Shown one piece after another: positions 18,224-26,330 of a stretch of DNA of 64,000 bases (positions within the stretch are counted from its first letter, which is position 1; the number at the start of each line of letters is the position of its first letter). The translations under genes were made by a program, and so were the position numbers. The notes beneath the pieces are model-generated. The model did not search any database. It had not been told where the DNA came from and worked only from the letters and a program-made list of their open reading frames with translations. The DNA comes from Acidobacteriota bacterium (GTDB lineage: Bacteria > Acidobacteriota > Blastocatellia > Chloracidobacteriales > JADJPF01): NCBI GenBank assembly GCA_016213785.1, contig JACQZQ010000078.1, positions 1-64,000 on the forward strand, written 5' to 3'.

Positions 18224-19897
18224 ATGAGTGATAAACAGAAAAAAAAATATACTTGGGAGCAAGCAAAAGAACTTTATCAGCTCTCCGACGAAGCAACAGA
18301 AATGGCTAAAGAATTAGATTTAGATGCCACTCAATTAGTTAAAAGCCTAGAAAGATCCAAACAACCACCAAAAATGTCAGTAGAAGATTGGATTCGTGAT
18401 TTATATAGTTCACCTATAGTAAATACTAAACAAAAATCTGAACAAAAACCTAAACAAGAACCTAAACAAGAATCTAAACAAGAATCTAAACAAGAACCTA
18501 AACAAGAACCTAAACAAGGCTCCAAACAAAAACCCAAACCTATAATAGAAACATCTAGTAAAATAATAAATTTCTCTAGTGTAAATAAAGAAGATAAGCC
18601 TACTAAAACAGTTAAAGCTAATAGGACTACTAAATCTGGTCAAGCAGAGAAAAAGCTTTTAGAAATTCGTAAAGTAGTTCTAAATATTGAAGATGATGCT
18701 GAAGAACTTCCTCTTAAGCTTTGGGATCTTGTAGAGTGGATGGTAGAAAATAAAAAAGAAAGCTTAATTAGGGAAATGATGATAGAGGATGAAGAAATAT
18801 CTGATGCTGGCATATTTGCTCTAGATTTTGTCTTAAAAGATATAGGCTATCGCTATCCCCTATCATTACCTGTAAAAGGAAAAAAAGGGAAATTTCATTT
18901 AGAAGAATTTGAATTAATTCCTTTTGCAATTCTTATGTTAGTCCCTGTAGAAGATGAAAAGCTTAATCGAGTACCAACTAAATTATTAAAAACTATTGAA
19001 AAATTAACTAAAGATAAAATTTTAAGAAAAGCTTTTCTTTTAGATGAAAGACCTGCAATAGCCCTAGATCCACATCTCTACCATGTAGATCATAATGAAT
19101 GGCTAGAAGAATCTTCTGTGATGAAGTACTTAGATGGTTATTCTGCATTTTTCTCTAATCTAAGCCCTAATATAGAGCCTTTAACTAAAGATTATAAAGA
19201 ACCTTCTTTAGTTTCTCGTGAAAATATGGTTCAAGGAACACCTCAGTTTTGTTTAGTTATGAGGGCACTTTGTGGAGCAATACTAGCACACGATGATGAG
19301 TCTTTAGATGTAGAAGAACAACTTTTTGAGCATTCAGAATCAATTGACTCTGAAACTAAATTAGAAGTAAGACAAAAAGCTTGGGAAAAAGTTGAGGAAA
19401 TTATAGTTAAAGAATTTGAAGAGCATGGAATTAGCCTACCTCATGGGATGTTTGTTAATCCTAGTGCTGTTGAACTTTGGGATATTCCCCATGTGAGTAT
19501 TTCTTTAAGTAGAATATTGCCTCTACAATTAGAGTTACATAATGCTATTGCTCAATTAACAGCAGAGATAGAAGATGGGGAGATTTTTACTCCTACACTT
19601 TATGTATCTCAACATGGCGAAGATAACCAAATTGCCGAGATTCGTTTAGCTGCTTATAGTGATCCAAACCATCCTGCATTTTTCCGTTATGTTTGGGTTA
19701 TTAACCCAGAATTTGATGATCCTGACGATGTAGCCAGCACAGTTATTGCAATTGCTAATGAACTAGAAGCTGAAGTAGTTGCTTTAGAAGGTTTAAGACC
19801 TAAAGAGTATTGTTCTGATTGTGGAGAAGCTCTTTTCTACGGCCCAGGAGAAAACCAAGAAACAATTATTCATAGCCACGAAGAATATATTAATTAG
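18224..19897 (+). CDS. Unknown protein with KQEP repeats and C-terminal Cys/His cluster
   Basis: 557 residues, not recognised. The N-terminal about 65 residues are helical and charged (YTWEQAKELYQLSDEATEMAKELDLDATQLVKSL), possibly a small helix-turn-helix-like unit. Residues about 72-103 are eight four-residue repeats (P/S-K-Q-E type) encoded by a 12-bp tandem repeat. The rest is an acidic alpha/beta domain without known motifs, ending with CSDCG, then paired His in IIHSHEEY, which could bind one metal ion. It has no signal peptide or membrane segment. It is transcribed alone, between sdhC (divergent) and a REP-like cluster. Confidence 0.7.
   Translation: MSDKQKKKYTWEQAKELYQLSDEATEMAKELDLDATQLVKSLERSKQPPKMSVEDWIRDLYSSPIVNTKQKSEQKPKQEPKQESKQESKQEPKQEPKQGSKQKPKPIIETSSKIINFSSVNKEDKPTKTVKANRTTKSGQAEKKLLEIRKVVLNIEDDAEELPLKLWDLVEWMVENKKESLIREMMIEDEEISDAGIFALDFVLKDIGYRYPLSLPVKGKKGKFHLEEFELIPFAILMLVPVEDEKLNRVPTKLLKTIEKLTKDKILRKAFLLDERPAIALDPHLYHVDHNEWLEESSVMKYLDGYSAFFSNLSPNIEPLTKDYKEPSLVSRENMVQGTPQFCLVMRALCGAILAHDDESLDVEEQLFEHSESIDSETKLEVRQKAWEKVEEIIVKEFEEHGISLPHGMFVNPSAVELWDIPHVSISLSRILPLQLELHNAIAQLTAEIEDGEIFTPTLYVSQHGEDNQIAEIRLAAYSDPNHPAFFRYVWVINPEFDDPDDVASTVIAIANELEAEVVALEGLRPKEYCSDCGEALFYGPGENQETIIHSHEEYIN
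18437..18532 (+). repeat. 12-bp coding tandem repeat (8 units)
   Basis: Eight head-to-tail 12-bp units of the form (C/T)CTAAACAAGAA in frame with the host gene, giving P/S-K-Q-E tetrapeptides. Copies differ by few bases, so the array is likely young and variable in number. Confidence 0.85.
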
Positions 19898-19934
19898 TAC
19901 TCAGTAAACTAAAAAAGCATAGATTCTTAATTTT

Positions 19935-20142
19935 TAAGCCCCAAGGGGACGAAATATTTGTAGCCCAGTGCCTAAGCGCTGGGTTTTGAGTCAGTTAGCT
20001 CTTCAAGCCCCAAAGGGGCGACATAATAAACATGCTAAGCTATTTTTTTATTCTTTCGCCGCTTTGCGGCTTTTTCTTCTAATTCATTACATTCCAAGGG
20101 TTTACACCCTTGGCTACAATTATTTCGCCCCACTGGGGCTTG
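19935..20142. repeat. Cluster of REP-like GC-rich palindromes
   Basis: Six short palindromes in otherwise AT-rich DNA: 19936-19950 (AGCCCCAAGGGG type), 19962-19985 (10-bp stem, two G-U pairs, CTAA loop), 20006-20020, 20058-20070, 20094-20113 and 20126-20140. The unit at 20004-20021 (CAAGCCCCAAAGGGGCGA) and that at 20125-20142 are reverse complements with two differences, so they look like terminal inverted repeats of a small element. No transposase is in the window. The composition differs clearly from the neighbours. Confidence 0.7.
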
Positions 20143-20193
20143 GGAGATAAGAATTTAGTCTTACTTACTTTACGTTGTAATTAGTTACTAAAA

Positions 20194-20227
20194 TAATTAA
20201 GGAGGCTTAAATAAGCCTCCTTAATTA
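20194..20227 (-). terminator. Strong terminator, convergent junction
   Basis: A perfect 16-bp palindrome (core GGAGGCTTA / TAAGCCTCC) with a 2-base apex and T-rich flanks on both strands, between convergent genes; it mainly serves the minus-strand gene ending at 20245. Confidence 0.85.
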
Positions 20228-20244
20228 TTAAAAACTAAATTCTA

Positions 20245-20982
20245 CTATTCAACTATTAACATAGGGTTAACAGGAATACGGGTAACAAATTTTCTACCAT
20301 CAGTTGTGCGAGCAGTTACTTGGAAAACAATTCTAGAGCTAGAAATATCTTCTGGAACAGTCCAAGTAATACTGTGTTCTTTGGTTGTGGCGATTTTTTG
20401 CATATGTAAGCCTTCATCATAAGAAACTTTAACATCAAAGTTCTCAATATTATCAAAGTTTACATCCCAACCTATTTCTATAGTTTCGCCTGGGGTAACT
20501 TTACGGTTCTCTATTTTATTAAGAGCAATGGAGTTAACAGATACTTTCTTGCCTCCAAGAATCTGAAAAACAGGTTGTTTATTAAAGAACTCAGGGCCCC
20601 TAACACCATTACCACAACGAATATCAAGAAGTACGCTTTTACCTGGTAGATTAGGAACAGTCCAAGTAAAGCTACGTTCTGTGGATGAAAGCTCTGGAGT
20701 TATAAGCTCATAAGTATTACCACCATCAAATGAAGCATAAACTTCTTGTTCTACATACGTGGGGATAACTGTACCTCCGCCTTTTTTTCCGCCGCCCATT
20801 GGATTAATTGTTATATCCCAACTAACAGTTATTTGTTGTCCAGGAACAACTATAGAACCTGCGGGTGGGCTAACAAGTCTTGCAACAACTTGAGCATTAG
20901 CTTCGCTATATAAACCACCACAAACTAGTATGGCTAGTACAAAAAGTACTGGGGAAATTTTCTTAAACATTCTACTTAGCAT
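20245..20982 (-). CDS. Exported protein with two Ig-like domains
   Basis: 245 residues with a signal peptide (KKISPVLFVLAILVCGG, cleavage near ANA-Q). The mature part is two similar beta-sandwich units: ARLVSPPAGSIVVPGQQITVSWDI...SFTWTVPNLPG and NKIENRKVTPGETIEIGWDV...SITWTVPEDIS. These resemble the short Ig-like/Kre9-type adhesive domains seen in bacterial surface proteins. Start at 20982 has AGGAGG 7 bases ahead. It follows the large BNR/NHL protein gene by 92 bases on the same strand, so a shared cell-surface role is likely. No enzymatic motif. Confidence 0.7.
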   Translation of the reverse strand: MLSRMFKKISPVLFVLAILVCGGLYSEANAQVVARLVSPPAGSIVVPGQQITVSWDITINPMGGGKKGGGTVIPTYVEQEVYASFDGGNTYELITPELSSTERSFTWTVPNLPGKSVLLDIRCGNGVRGPEFFNKQPVFQILGGKKVSVNSIALNKIENRKVTPGETIEIGWDVNFDNIENFDVKVSYDEGLHMQKIATTKEHSITWTVPEDISSSRIVFQVTARTTDGRKFVTRIPVNPMLIVE

Positions 20983-21074
20983 TAAAAATCCTCCTGATAA
21001 TTTTTCACTTAAGAAGCGCCTTAAATATTAGTTAGGGTAGAAGCTTAAGGTTTTAAGCTTCTACCACAGTGAGT

Positions 21075-24000
21075 TTAGCGAATGCCACGTGGGCCATTAA
21101 ATTGACCTACAGCAACACCTGCACCACCAGATAAGAAAGGACTACCACCTGTACTAGTAAATCTTTGAATACGATTTGAATCGCTTACAAAGACAAAGCT
21201 TCCAGAGGTAAAGACAACACCTTGAGGGGCATTAACTGTACCAATAGCAGCACCAGCATTAATTAATTGCATCCAAGTACCTGTTAGAGTATCTGACCCA
21301 CCCATATTTGTCATAATGCGGTTGTTAAGAGTGTCTGCAACAAACACTAGTCCAGCAGCATTAACATAAATACCTCTTGGGCCATTAACTTTACCTAAAG
21401 TATTACCAGCAGTAGCACCAGCAAATATTCTCCAGCCACCAGTAGCACCTGATGGGTTAAACTGAATACGGTTATTGGCTGTATCACAAACATAGACTAT
21501 GCCAGAAGCATTAACGGCAATTCCTGTAGGTTGGTTAAATTGTCCAACAGTAGCGCCAGCACTAGAGCCAGCAAATATTGTCATACCTGTAGTAGCAGTT
21601 GATGCAGTATTTAATACTTGTATACGGTTATTGCCAGTATCAGCAACATAGAGTTTATCATTTGCTTGATCATAAGCTAATCCTGCTGGGGCATTAACTG
21701 TACCAGGAGCAAGTCCAGCAAAAATAATAGGAGTAAAGGTTGTACCAGCATCTGTTGAACGAAGAATTCTGCTAGAACCTGTTTCAGCAACAAATATAAG
21801 GTTGCCCATATTGTTAGTAGCTACAGCTTGGGGATTGTTAAATCTTTGTGTTCCAACAACTGCCCAAGTAGAACCATTATTTGTTGTAGCTTGAAGTCTA
21901 GAATTTGATGTATCGGCAACAATTACATTAGCTCTATCTAGTTGAGGAGCATTACCACCATTACAAGTTAATGGAGAAATTTGAAGTCCCCAACACATTA
22001 ATACACCTACGTCACCACCAAGATCATCAGTAATTCTTAAAGTCCAAGTACCATTTCCAGGTTTACCATTAAAGGCTGATAACATTCCTTCAGGTCTAAA
22101 TGTGCCAACAAATGGGGCGACTCCAGAAGTAATAGGAGTAGCAGCCGCATCATCAAATACCGTACGATTAGCACAACTAGTCCCATAATTATCACTAGCA
22201 CCACCATTATCAGTAGTAAGCTCTACTGTAGTGCCATCTGGGCCAATCAAGAAAATATCTAAGTCAGCATCAAAAGTATGTGTAAGGAAGAAGGATACTG
22301 TAACTTTTCCTACAGAGCCTGTTAAACCAGAAACATTAGTTGTTGAAGTAACAGTAGCAACATCAAGAATATTTACAGGAACATTTACAGATTCAAAGGA
22401 CATTGGCGCACCTACAGTACCAGATCCAACAGAGAATGGAACCATAAAGCTTCCATCACTAGCTGTATTTACTGTAAGAGTAAATTGAATATTTGTCCCA
22501 CAAACAAAGTTTGGAGCCGTCATAATAACAAAAGGAGTGTTATTAGTAGCGGTCATTCCAGCAGCAATGTTTGGATAACTAGCATTAGGTGTTACTACAG
22601 TAACGCCTGGGGTTGTTGTGGCAAGAGTGGCTGTAACGCCTGAAGCAGTACTTGTGCCATTATTGCGTAAAGTAACATTTAATGAAACAGATTCATTTAT
22701 ATCAATTTTGCCATTAGAATCGCCATCTGCAACAATTGTGACGGCGCTAAAATCTAATAATGCACCTGGGCCAGCAGTTGAAATTTTAGAAAATCTTACA
22801 TCAGGATTTCCTGTTCTATTATCGCCCCAAGTTAAATAGAAAAAGCTATTATCTGCTACGGCCTGATCATAATCACCCATATAAGTAGAGTTAATAACTG
22901 GATCAACTCCTACTACTACAGGGAAGGATTGCTCAGTAATACGGAAATTACCACCTAAAGCAGTAAGAGCACCTGTAGTTGTATTGATGGTTTGAATAGC
23001 ACCAAATACATCTATACCAGCATTTGAAGTCCTACGACGATCATAGAAACCTGAAAATAGCTTTGTTCCATCAGGAGTAATAGCAATAACAGGCCCATAT
23101 TGTTGTGTTAGGGTAGCATCATCGTTAATTTTTACTGGAGTACCCCAAGTAGAACCACCATCTGTAGAGCCTACTACAAAGACATCTCCTCTATCAGTAC
23201 CACCAACATTAATATCATTATAAGTAGTATAAAGGAAATTACCATTTGCTTGGCTTACAACAGCTTGTGGGAAAGAGTTAGAACGAAATCCACCTGTAAG
23301 GGCTAAATCACCATTTACACCAGCACTATTTAGTAATGGGCTAACATTTATAGTAGGGCCAAAGGTAACGCCTAAATCTGTAGATTTACGCATTCTAATA
23401 CGGCGGCCAGCACTTGAATCATACCAAAAAACATAAACTGAATGGTCTGGGCCAACAGTAACATAAGCACCTTGTTGACCAGTTACAATATTTGGTGTGC
23501 CAACAGGAACGCTAAAAGTATTACCTTGGTCAGTTGAACGGGAAAAATAAATTCCAGAAACATTGCTGCTACCAGAAAAAAGTCTGGAAACAACATAAAC
23601 ATTACCTTGACCAGTTCCAGTAGCGTTATCTACAGCTATCCATTCTTTATCAAAGAAGTCAGCATTTTGAAAACCTGGAAAAGCATTTGTTGGTTGAGTA
23701 TAAGTTAAACCATTATCAGTAGATCTAAAAATTTGTATACCTGAGTTGGTAAAAGCTAGTGTAGCAACATAAACACGACCACTAGTTCTATCAACAGCAA
23801 TTAATGGGTCTCCTGCATCTCCTTGAGCGCCTGTTAAAGCAGTGCTAGGAAATGTGCCTAAGTCAGTAAAAGAGGTTCCACCATTTGTAGATACCCCAAC
23901 ACCAGTAAATTTATCATTAGGTGTAGTAAAACTTGGGTTTTGTAAAGAACCCGAGTCATTCCAGCTAACAATTACATTTCCGTTTGCAGCTAAAGCTATA

Positions 24001-24425
24001 GAGGTTTCGCTTTGGGTATTACGAGCAGTAGCATCAGCAGCAGGATTATTAACTGAAAGTGTAACAGGAGCGGCTAAGGGTTGGATTGTGTTACCAGCAC
24101 TATAAGAAAGTGATGGGACATCATTATTTGTTCTTGTTTTTTTACCAGCACCATTAGTTAAAGTCTTAGTACCACCATTTTCAGCTTCTTCAGCCTCTTT
24201 TTTAGGATCTTTTTTACCAAATATCATTTCTAATCTAGAGCGAGCAGCACCAGATAATTGGTTAAATGTATCCTTATTTTCATAAAGCGGTCTTAAAGCC
24301 TCGTCTGTCTGTCTTTGTGGAGCAGGCTTAGGTGGGACTGAAAAACTACTATTACTTGATACTAGAAAAGATGTACTTAGTACCAAACATATCATTAGGG
24401 AGACCCCTAATAACATTTTTCTCAT
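21075..24425 (-). CDS. Large secreted BNR beta-propeller / P-domain / NHL protein
   Basis: About 1116 residues. The start is put at 24425 because AGGAGG lies just ahead; an in-frame ATG 15 bases upstream overlaps that ribosome site. Signal peptide, then a basic linker (KKDPKKEAEE). Next come sialidase-type BNR repeats (STDNGLTY, STDGGSTWG; about 150-560), a CARDB-like domain (DGDSNGKIDINESVSLNV...), a proprotein-convertase P-like domain (about 680-800, HTFDADLDIFLIGPDGT), and NHL repeats to the end (VADTGNNRIQVLN, VCDTANNRIQFN, VADTLNNRIM). No catalytic site is evident, so it is likely an extracellular binding or adhesion protein. Confidence 0.85.
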   Translation of the reverse strand: MRKMLLGVSLMICLVLSTSFLVSSNSSFSVPPKPAPQRQTDEALRPLYENKDTFNQLSGAARSRLEMIFGKKDPKKEAEEAENGGTKTLTNGAGKKTRTNNDVPSLSYSAGNTIQPLAAPVTLSVNNPAADATARNTQSETSIALAANGNVIVSWNDSGSLQNPSFTTPNDKFTGVGVSTNGGTSFTDLGTFPSTALTGAQGDAGDPLIAVDRTSGRVYVATLAFTNSGIQIFRSTDNGLTYTQPTNAFPGFQNADFFDKEWIAVDNATGTGQGNVYVVSRLFSGSSNVSGIYFSRSTDQGNTFSVPVGTPNIVTGQQGAYVTVGPDHSVYVFWYDSSAGRRIRMRKSTDLGVTFGPTINVSPLLNSAGVNGDLALTGGFRSNSFPQAVVSQANGNFLYTTYNDINVGGTDRGDVFVVGSTDGGSTWGTPVKINDDATLTQQYGPVIAITPDGTKLFSGFYDRRRTSNAGIDVFGAIQTINTTTGALTALGGNFRITEQSFPVVVGVDPVINSTYMGDYDQAVADNSFFYLTWGDNRTGNPDVRFSKISTAGPGALLDFSAVTIVADGDSNGKIDINESVSLNVTLRNNGTSTASGVTATLATTTPGVTVVTPNASYPNIAAGMTATNNTPFVIMTAPNFVCGTNIQFTLTVNTASDGSFMVPFSVGSGTVGAPMSFESVNVPVNILDVATVTSTTNVSGLTGSVGKVTVSFFLTHTFDADLDIFLIGPDGTTVELTTDNGGASDNYGTSCANRTVFDDAAATPITSGVAPFVGTFRPEGMLSAFNGKPGNGTWTLRITDDLGGDVGVLMCWGLQISPLTCNGGNAPQLDRANVIVADTSNSRLQATTNNGSTWAVVGTQRFNNPQAVATNNMGNLIFVAETGSSRILRSTDAGTTFTPIIFAGLAPGTVNAPAGLAYDQANDKLYVADTGNNRIQVLNTASTATTGMTIFAGSSAGATVGQFNQPTGIAVNASGIVYVCDTANNRIQFNPSGATGGWRIFAGATAGNTLGKVNGPRGIYVNAAGLVFVADTLNNRIMTNMGGSDTLTGTWMQLINAGAAIGTVNAPQGVVFTSGSFVFVSDSNRIQRFTSTGGSPFLSGGAGVAVGQFNGPRGIR

Positions 24426-24703
24426 AATCTTCCTCCTCATCTATGTGTAGTAAATTTTTGTAATTTTTTAGTAGAAAGACATTTATATAACTCTGTTAAT
24501 TTTCATTTTTAACAGTTTAGTTTTCATTAATGCAAAATGTAATTTATTATGAGTTAGATACCAATATTAACTAAAAATTAACGAAAAACCAACTTAAACC
24601 AAGCCAAAATAGTTATTATTTTGGAATAAAATTTTGTTAAATTAAATAAAACTTAACAAAATAAATTAGTTATAATTAGCATCTGCATTATCAAATAGTT
24701 AGG

Positions 24704-25564
24704 TTATTTCTTTTCAGCATGTACTAGAATATACTCTATTAAGCCTCGTTGGTAAGCTTGAAAAAGAATTATATCAATAATAAAGCCTAAGCGACCTGCT
24801 ACAAAACCTCTAATTTTAGCTAGTTCTGCCTTAACTTCTGGGCGTTTTTGTTCATAATAGTATCCTGGAATAGTTAGCGCTCCTACTTCTTTAATATCAA
24901 TATTCTTAAAGCCAGCTTTAGATAAACGCTCTCCATAAGATTTACTAGAATAAACATTTTCTCTTGGTACTTGCCAAAGTGAAACTACTGCATTAAGTAG
25001 AGTTTTTTCTATAACATTTCTAGGTTCACGTTTTAAGGTGTAGTCAGCTATTCCAAGTACACCATTAGGTTTAAGAACTCTATAGGCTTCACCAAAGAAC
25101 TTATCTCTAGTATAGAAATGTTCTGGAGCTTCAATACTCATAACACTAGTAAAAGTCTCGTTATCAAAAGGAATTTCGGTTGCACTGCCATGATGGAAGC
25201 GAACTCTATCACCACAATTATTTCTTGCTGCACGGTCGCGGGCAATTTCTACGTGTTTCCAAGTTACATCTAAACCATCTATTTGTTGGGGGTTAAATTT
25301 TTGTAGAATGTAAACATCTTGAGTTCCCATTCCAAAACCTATATCTAAGAGATGGCTATTTTGGTTAACTCCTGCAAGGCTAGCAATTCTATGAACCATA
25401 TTTTCTGCTGCTTCTAAATAGGTCTTAAGCCCATTTTCCCAGAGTCCAAAATTTAAGTAACCATTATGAAAATCTCCAAATCCATCAACACTTGAACCAT
25501 AAAAAGATTCTACTTTACTTTCATGTGTTGCTTTATCCCAATGTTTTTGCTGTGGTACGCTCAC
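24704..25564 (-). CDS. SAM-dependent methyltransferase (class I)
   Basis: 286 residues with the class I SAM fold: motif I LLDIGFGMGTQD, acidic IDGLDVTW, FHHGSATEIPFDNETF, SIEAPEHF and RVLKPNGVLGIADY. The family resembles UbiE/cyclopropane-synthase-like small-molecule O- or C-methyltransferases. The substrate cannot be read from sequence. It stands alone between the secreted-protein gene and a divergent membrane protein gene. Confidence 0.88.
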   Translation of the reverse strand: MSVPQQKHWDKATHESKVESFYGSSVDGFGDFHNGYLNFGLWENGLKTYLEAAENMVHRIASLAGVNQNSHLLDIGFGMGTQDVYILQKFNPQQIDGLDVTWKHVEIARDRAARNNCGDRVRFHHGSATEIPFDNETFTSVMSIEAPEHFYTRDKFFGEAYRVLKPNGVLGIADYTLKREPRNVIEKTLLNAVVSLWQVPRENVYSSKSYGERLSKAGFKNIDIKEVGALTIPGYYYEQKRPEVKAELAKIRGFVAGRLGFIIDIILFQAYQRGLIEYILVHAEKK

Positions 25565-25693
25565 TTACTTTTTCTCCATTACTACAGTGATAATTAATAA
25601 ATATCCACCAATACATCTTATAGATGTTTTAAGAATTTAAGATAGAATTAAAAGACTATTTTTTGCAAAAATTTGAAAAATGAACAGGTCATT

Positions 25694-26326
25694 ATGCCCT
25701 TAAAAATAATATTTTCCAAGCCAATGTTTTCTACTTTATCCGCAATACTAACTCTTATCTTATTAATTTTAATCTGCTTTTTGCCTTCTTTTGCTCATGA
25801 TGAGTCGCAAGATGATACAGATAGCGAAGTAGCTAGTAAAGGTAAATTCAATGTTCGTGCAGCAAAAACTAGCACAGTAAAAGTATTAGTTAAATATCCA
25901 ACTACTTTAGCAAATAAAAAATTAGTAATGGAAATTTATCTTAACGAAATAGCTACAAATCAACCCATTATAGGAACCAATATTACTGCAATTTTTAACT
26001 ATTTTTCCGATCAAGAAACTAATAATTTAACTCTACAAAAACCTATATTTGCTACAGCCTTACCTACACAAGAAAAAGGCAATTACCTAGCTGAAGTTAT
26101 TTTTCCTCAAACAGGTAAATATAAATTAACGTTAATTATGTCAAAACCAAATCTTGATGCTCAAGTAATTATTCCTAATATTATTATTCCTGATAAAATT
26201 CCAATACTAGTAGAAAATAAACCCCTTGTTCAATCAAATAATAATAACTATTTTACTATTGGAATTATACTTTTTATTTCTAGTTTATTAATAATAATAG
26301 TTGTTAAAAAATATGTTAAAAAATAG
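25694..26326 (+). CDS. Membrane-anchored exported protein, beta-sandwich
   Basis: 210 residues from the ATG at 25694 (MPLKIIF), preferred over a TTG at 25673 because CAGGT sits just upstream. An N-terminal hydrophobic signal (LSAILTLILLILICFLPSFA-H) is followed by an extracytoplasmic domain of alternating beta strands (GTNITAIFNYF, GNYLAEVIFPQTGKYKLTLIM), similar in pattern to YtkA/FixH-type domains, and a C-terminal membrane helix (YFTIGIILFISSLLIIIVV) with a basic end. Function is unknown. It converges on the sigma54-type regulator with 4 bases between stops. Confidence 0.65.
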   Translation: MPLKIIFSKPMFSTLSAILTLILLILICFLPSFAHDESQDDTDSEVASKGKFNVRAAKTSTVKVLVKYPTTLANKKLVMEIYLNEIATNQPIIGTNITAIFNYFSDQETNNLTLQKPIFATALPTQEKGNYLAEVIFPQTGKYKLTLIMSKPNLDAQVIIPNIIIPDKIPILVENKPLVQSNNNNYFTIGIILFISSLLIIIVVKKYVKK

Positions 26327-26330
26327 TTTA

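Larger units (their letters stand above)
19898..20244. other. Intergenic region with REP-like cluster and terminator
   Basis: 347 bases with the palindrome cluster at 19935-20142 and the terminator at 20194-20227; a short open frame inside the palindromes is not credible as a gene. Confidence 0.7.

Noticed and set aside
18331-18643. Minus-strand frames rich in Cys/Leu/Phe opposite the KQEP repeat
   Set aside because: They are mirror images of the tandem repeat, with no ribosome site and inside a better gene.
20058-20140. Palindromes as tRNA or small RNA arms
   Set aside because: No cloverleaf geometry or conserved TpsiC-loop bases fit; they look like independent hairpins.
19968-20150. A 60-codon frame across the palindrome cluster
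   Set aside because: It consists of REP-like palindromes and has no ribosome site or family resemblance.
22231-24105. Several plus-strand frames inside the large secreted protein gene
   Set aside because: They mirror Thr/Val/Gly-rich repeats of the real gene and show no own signals.
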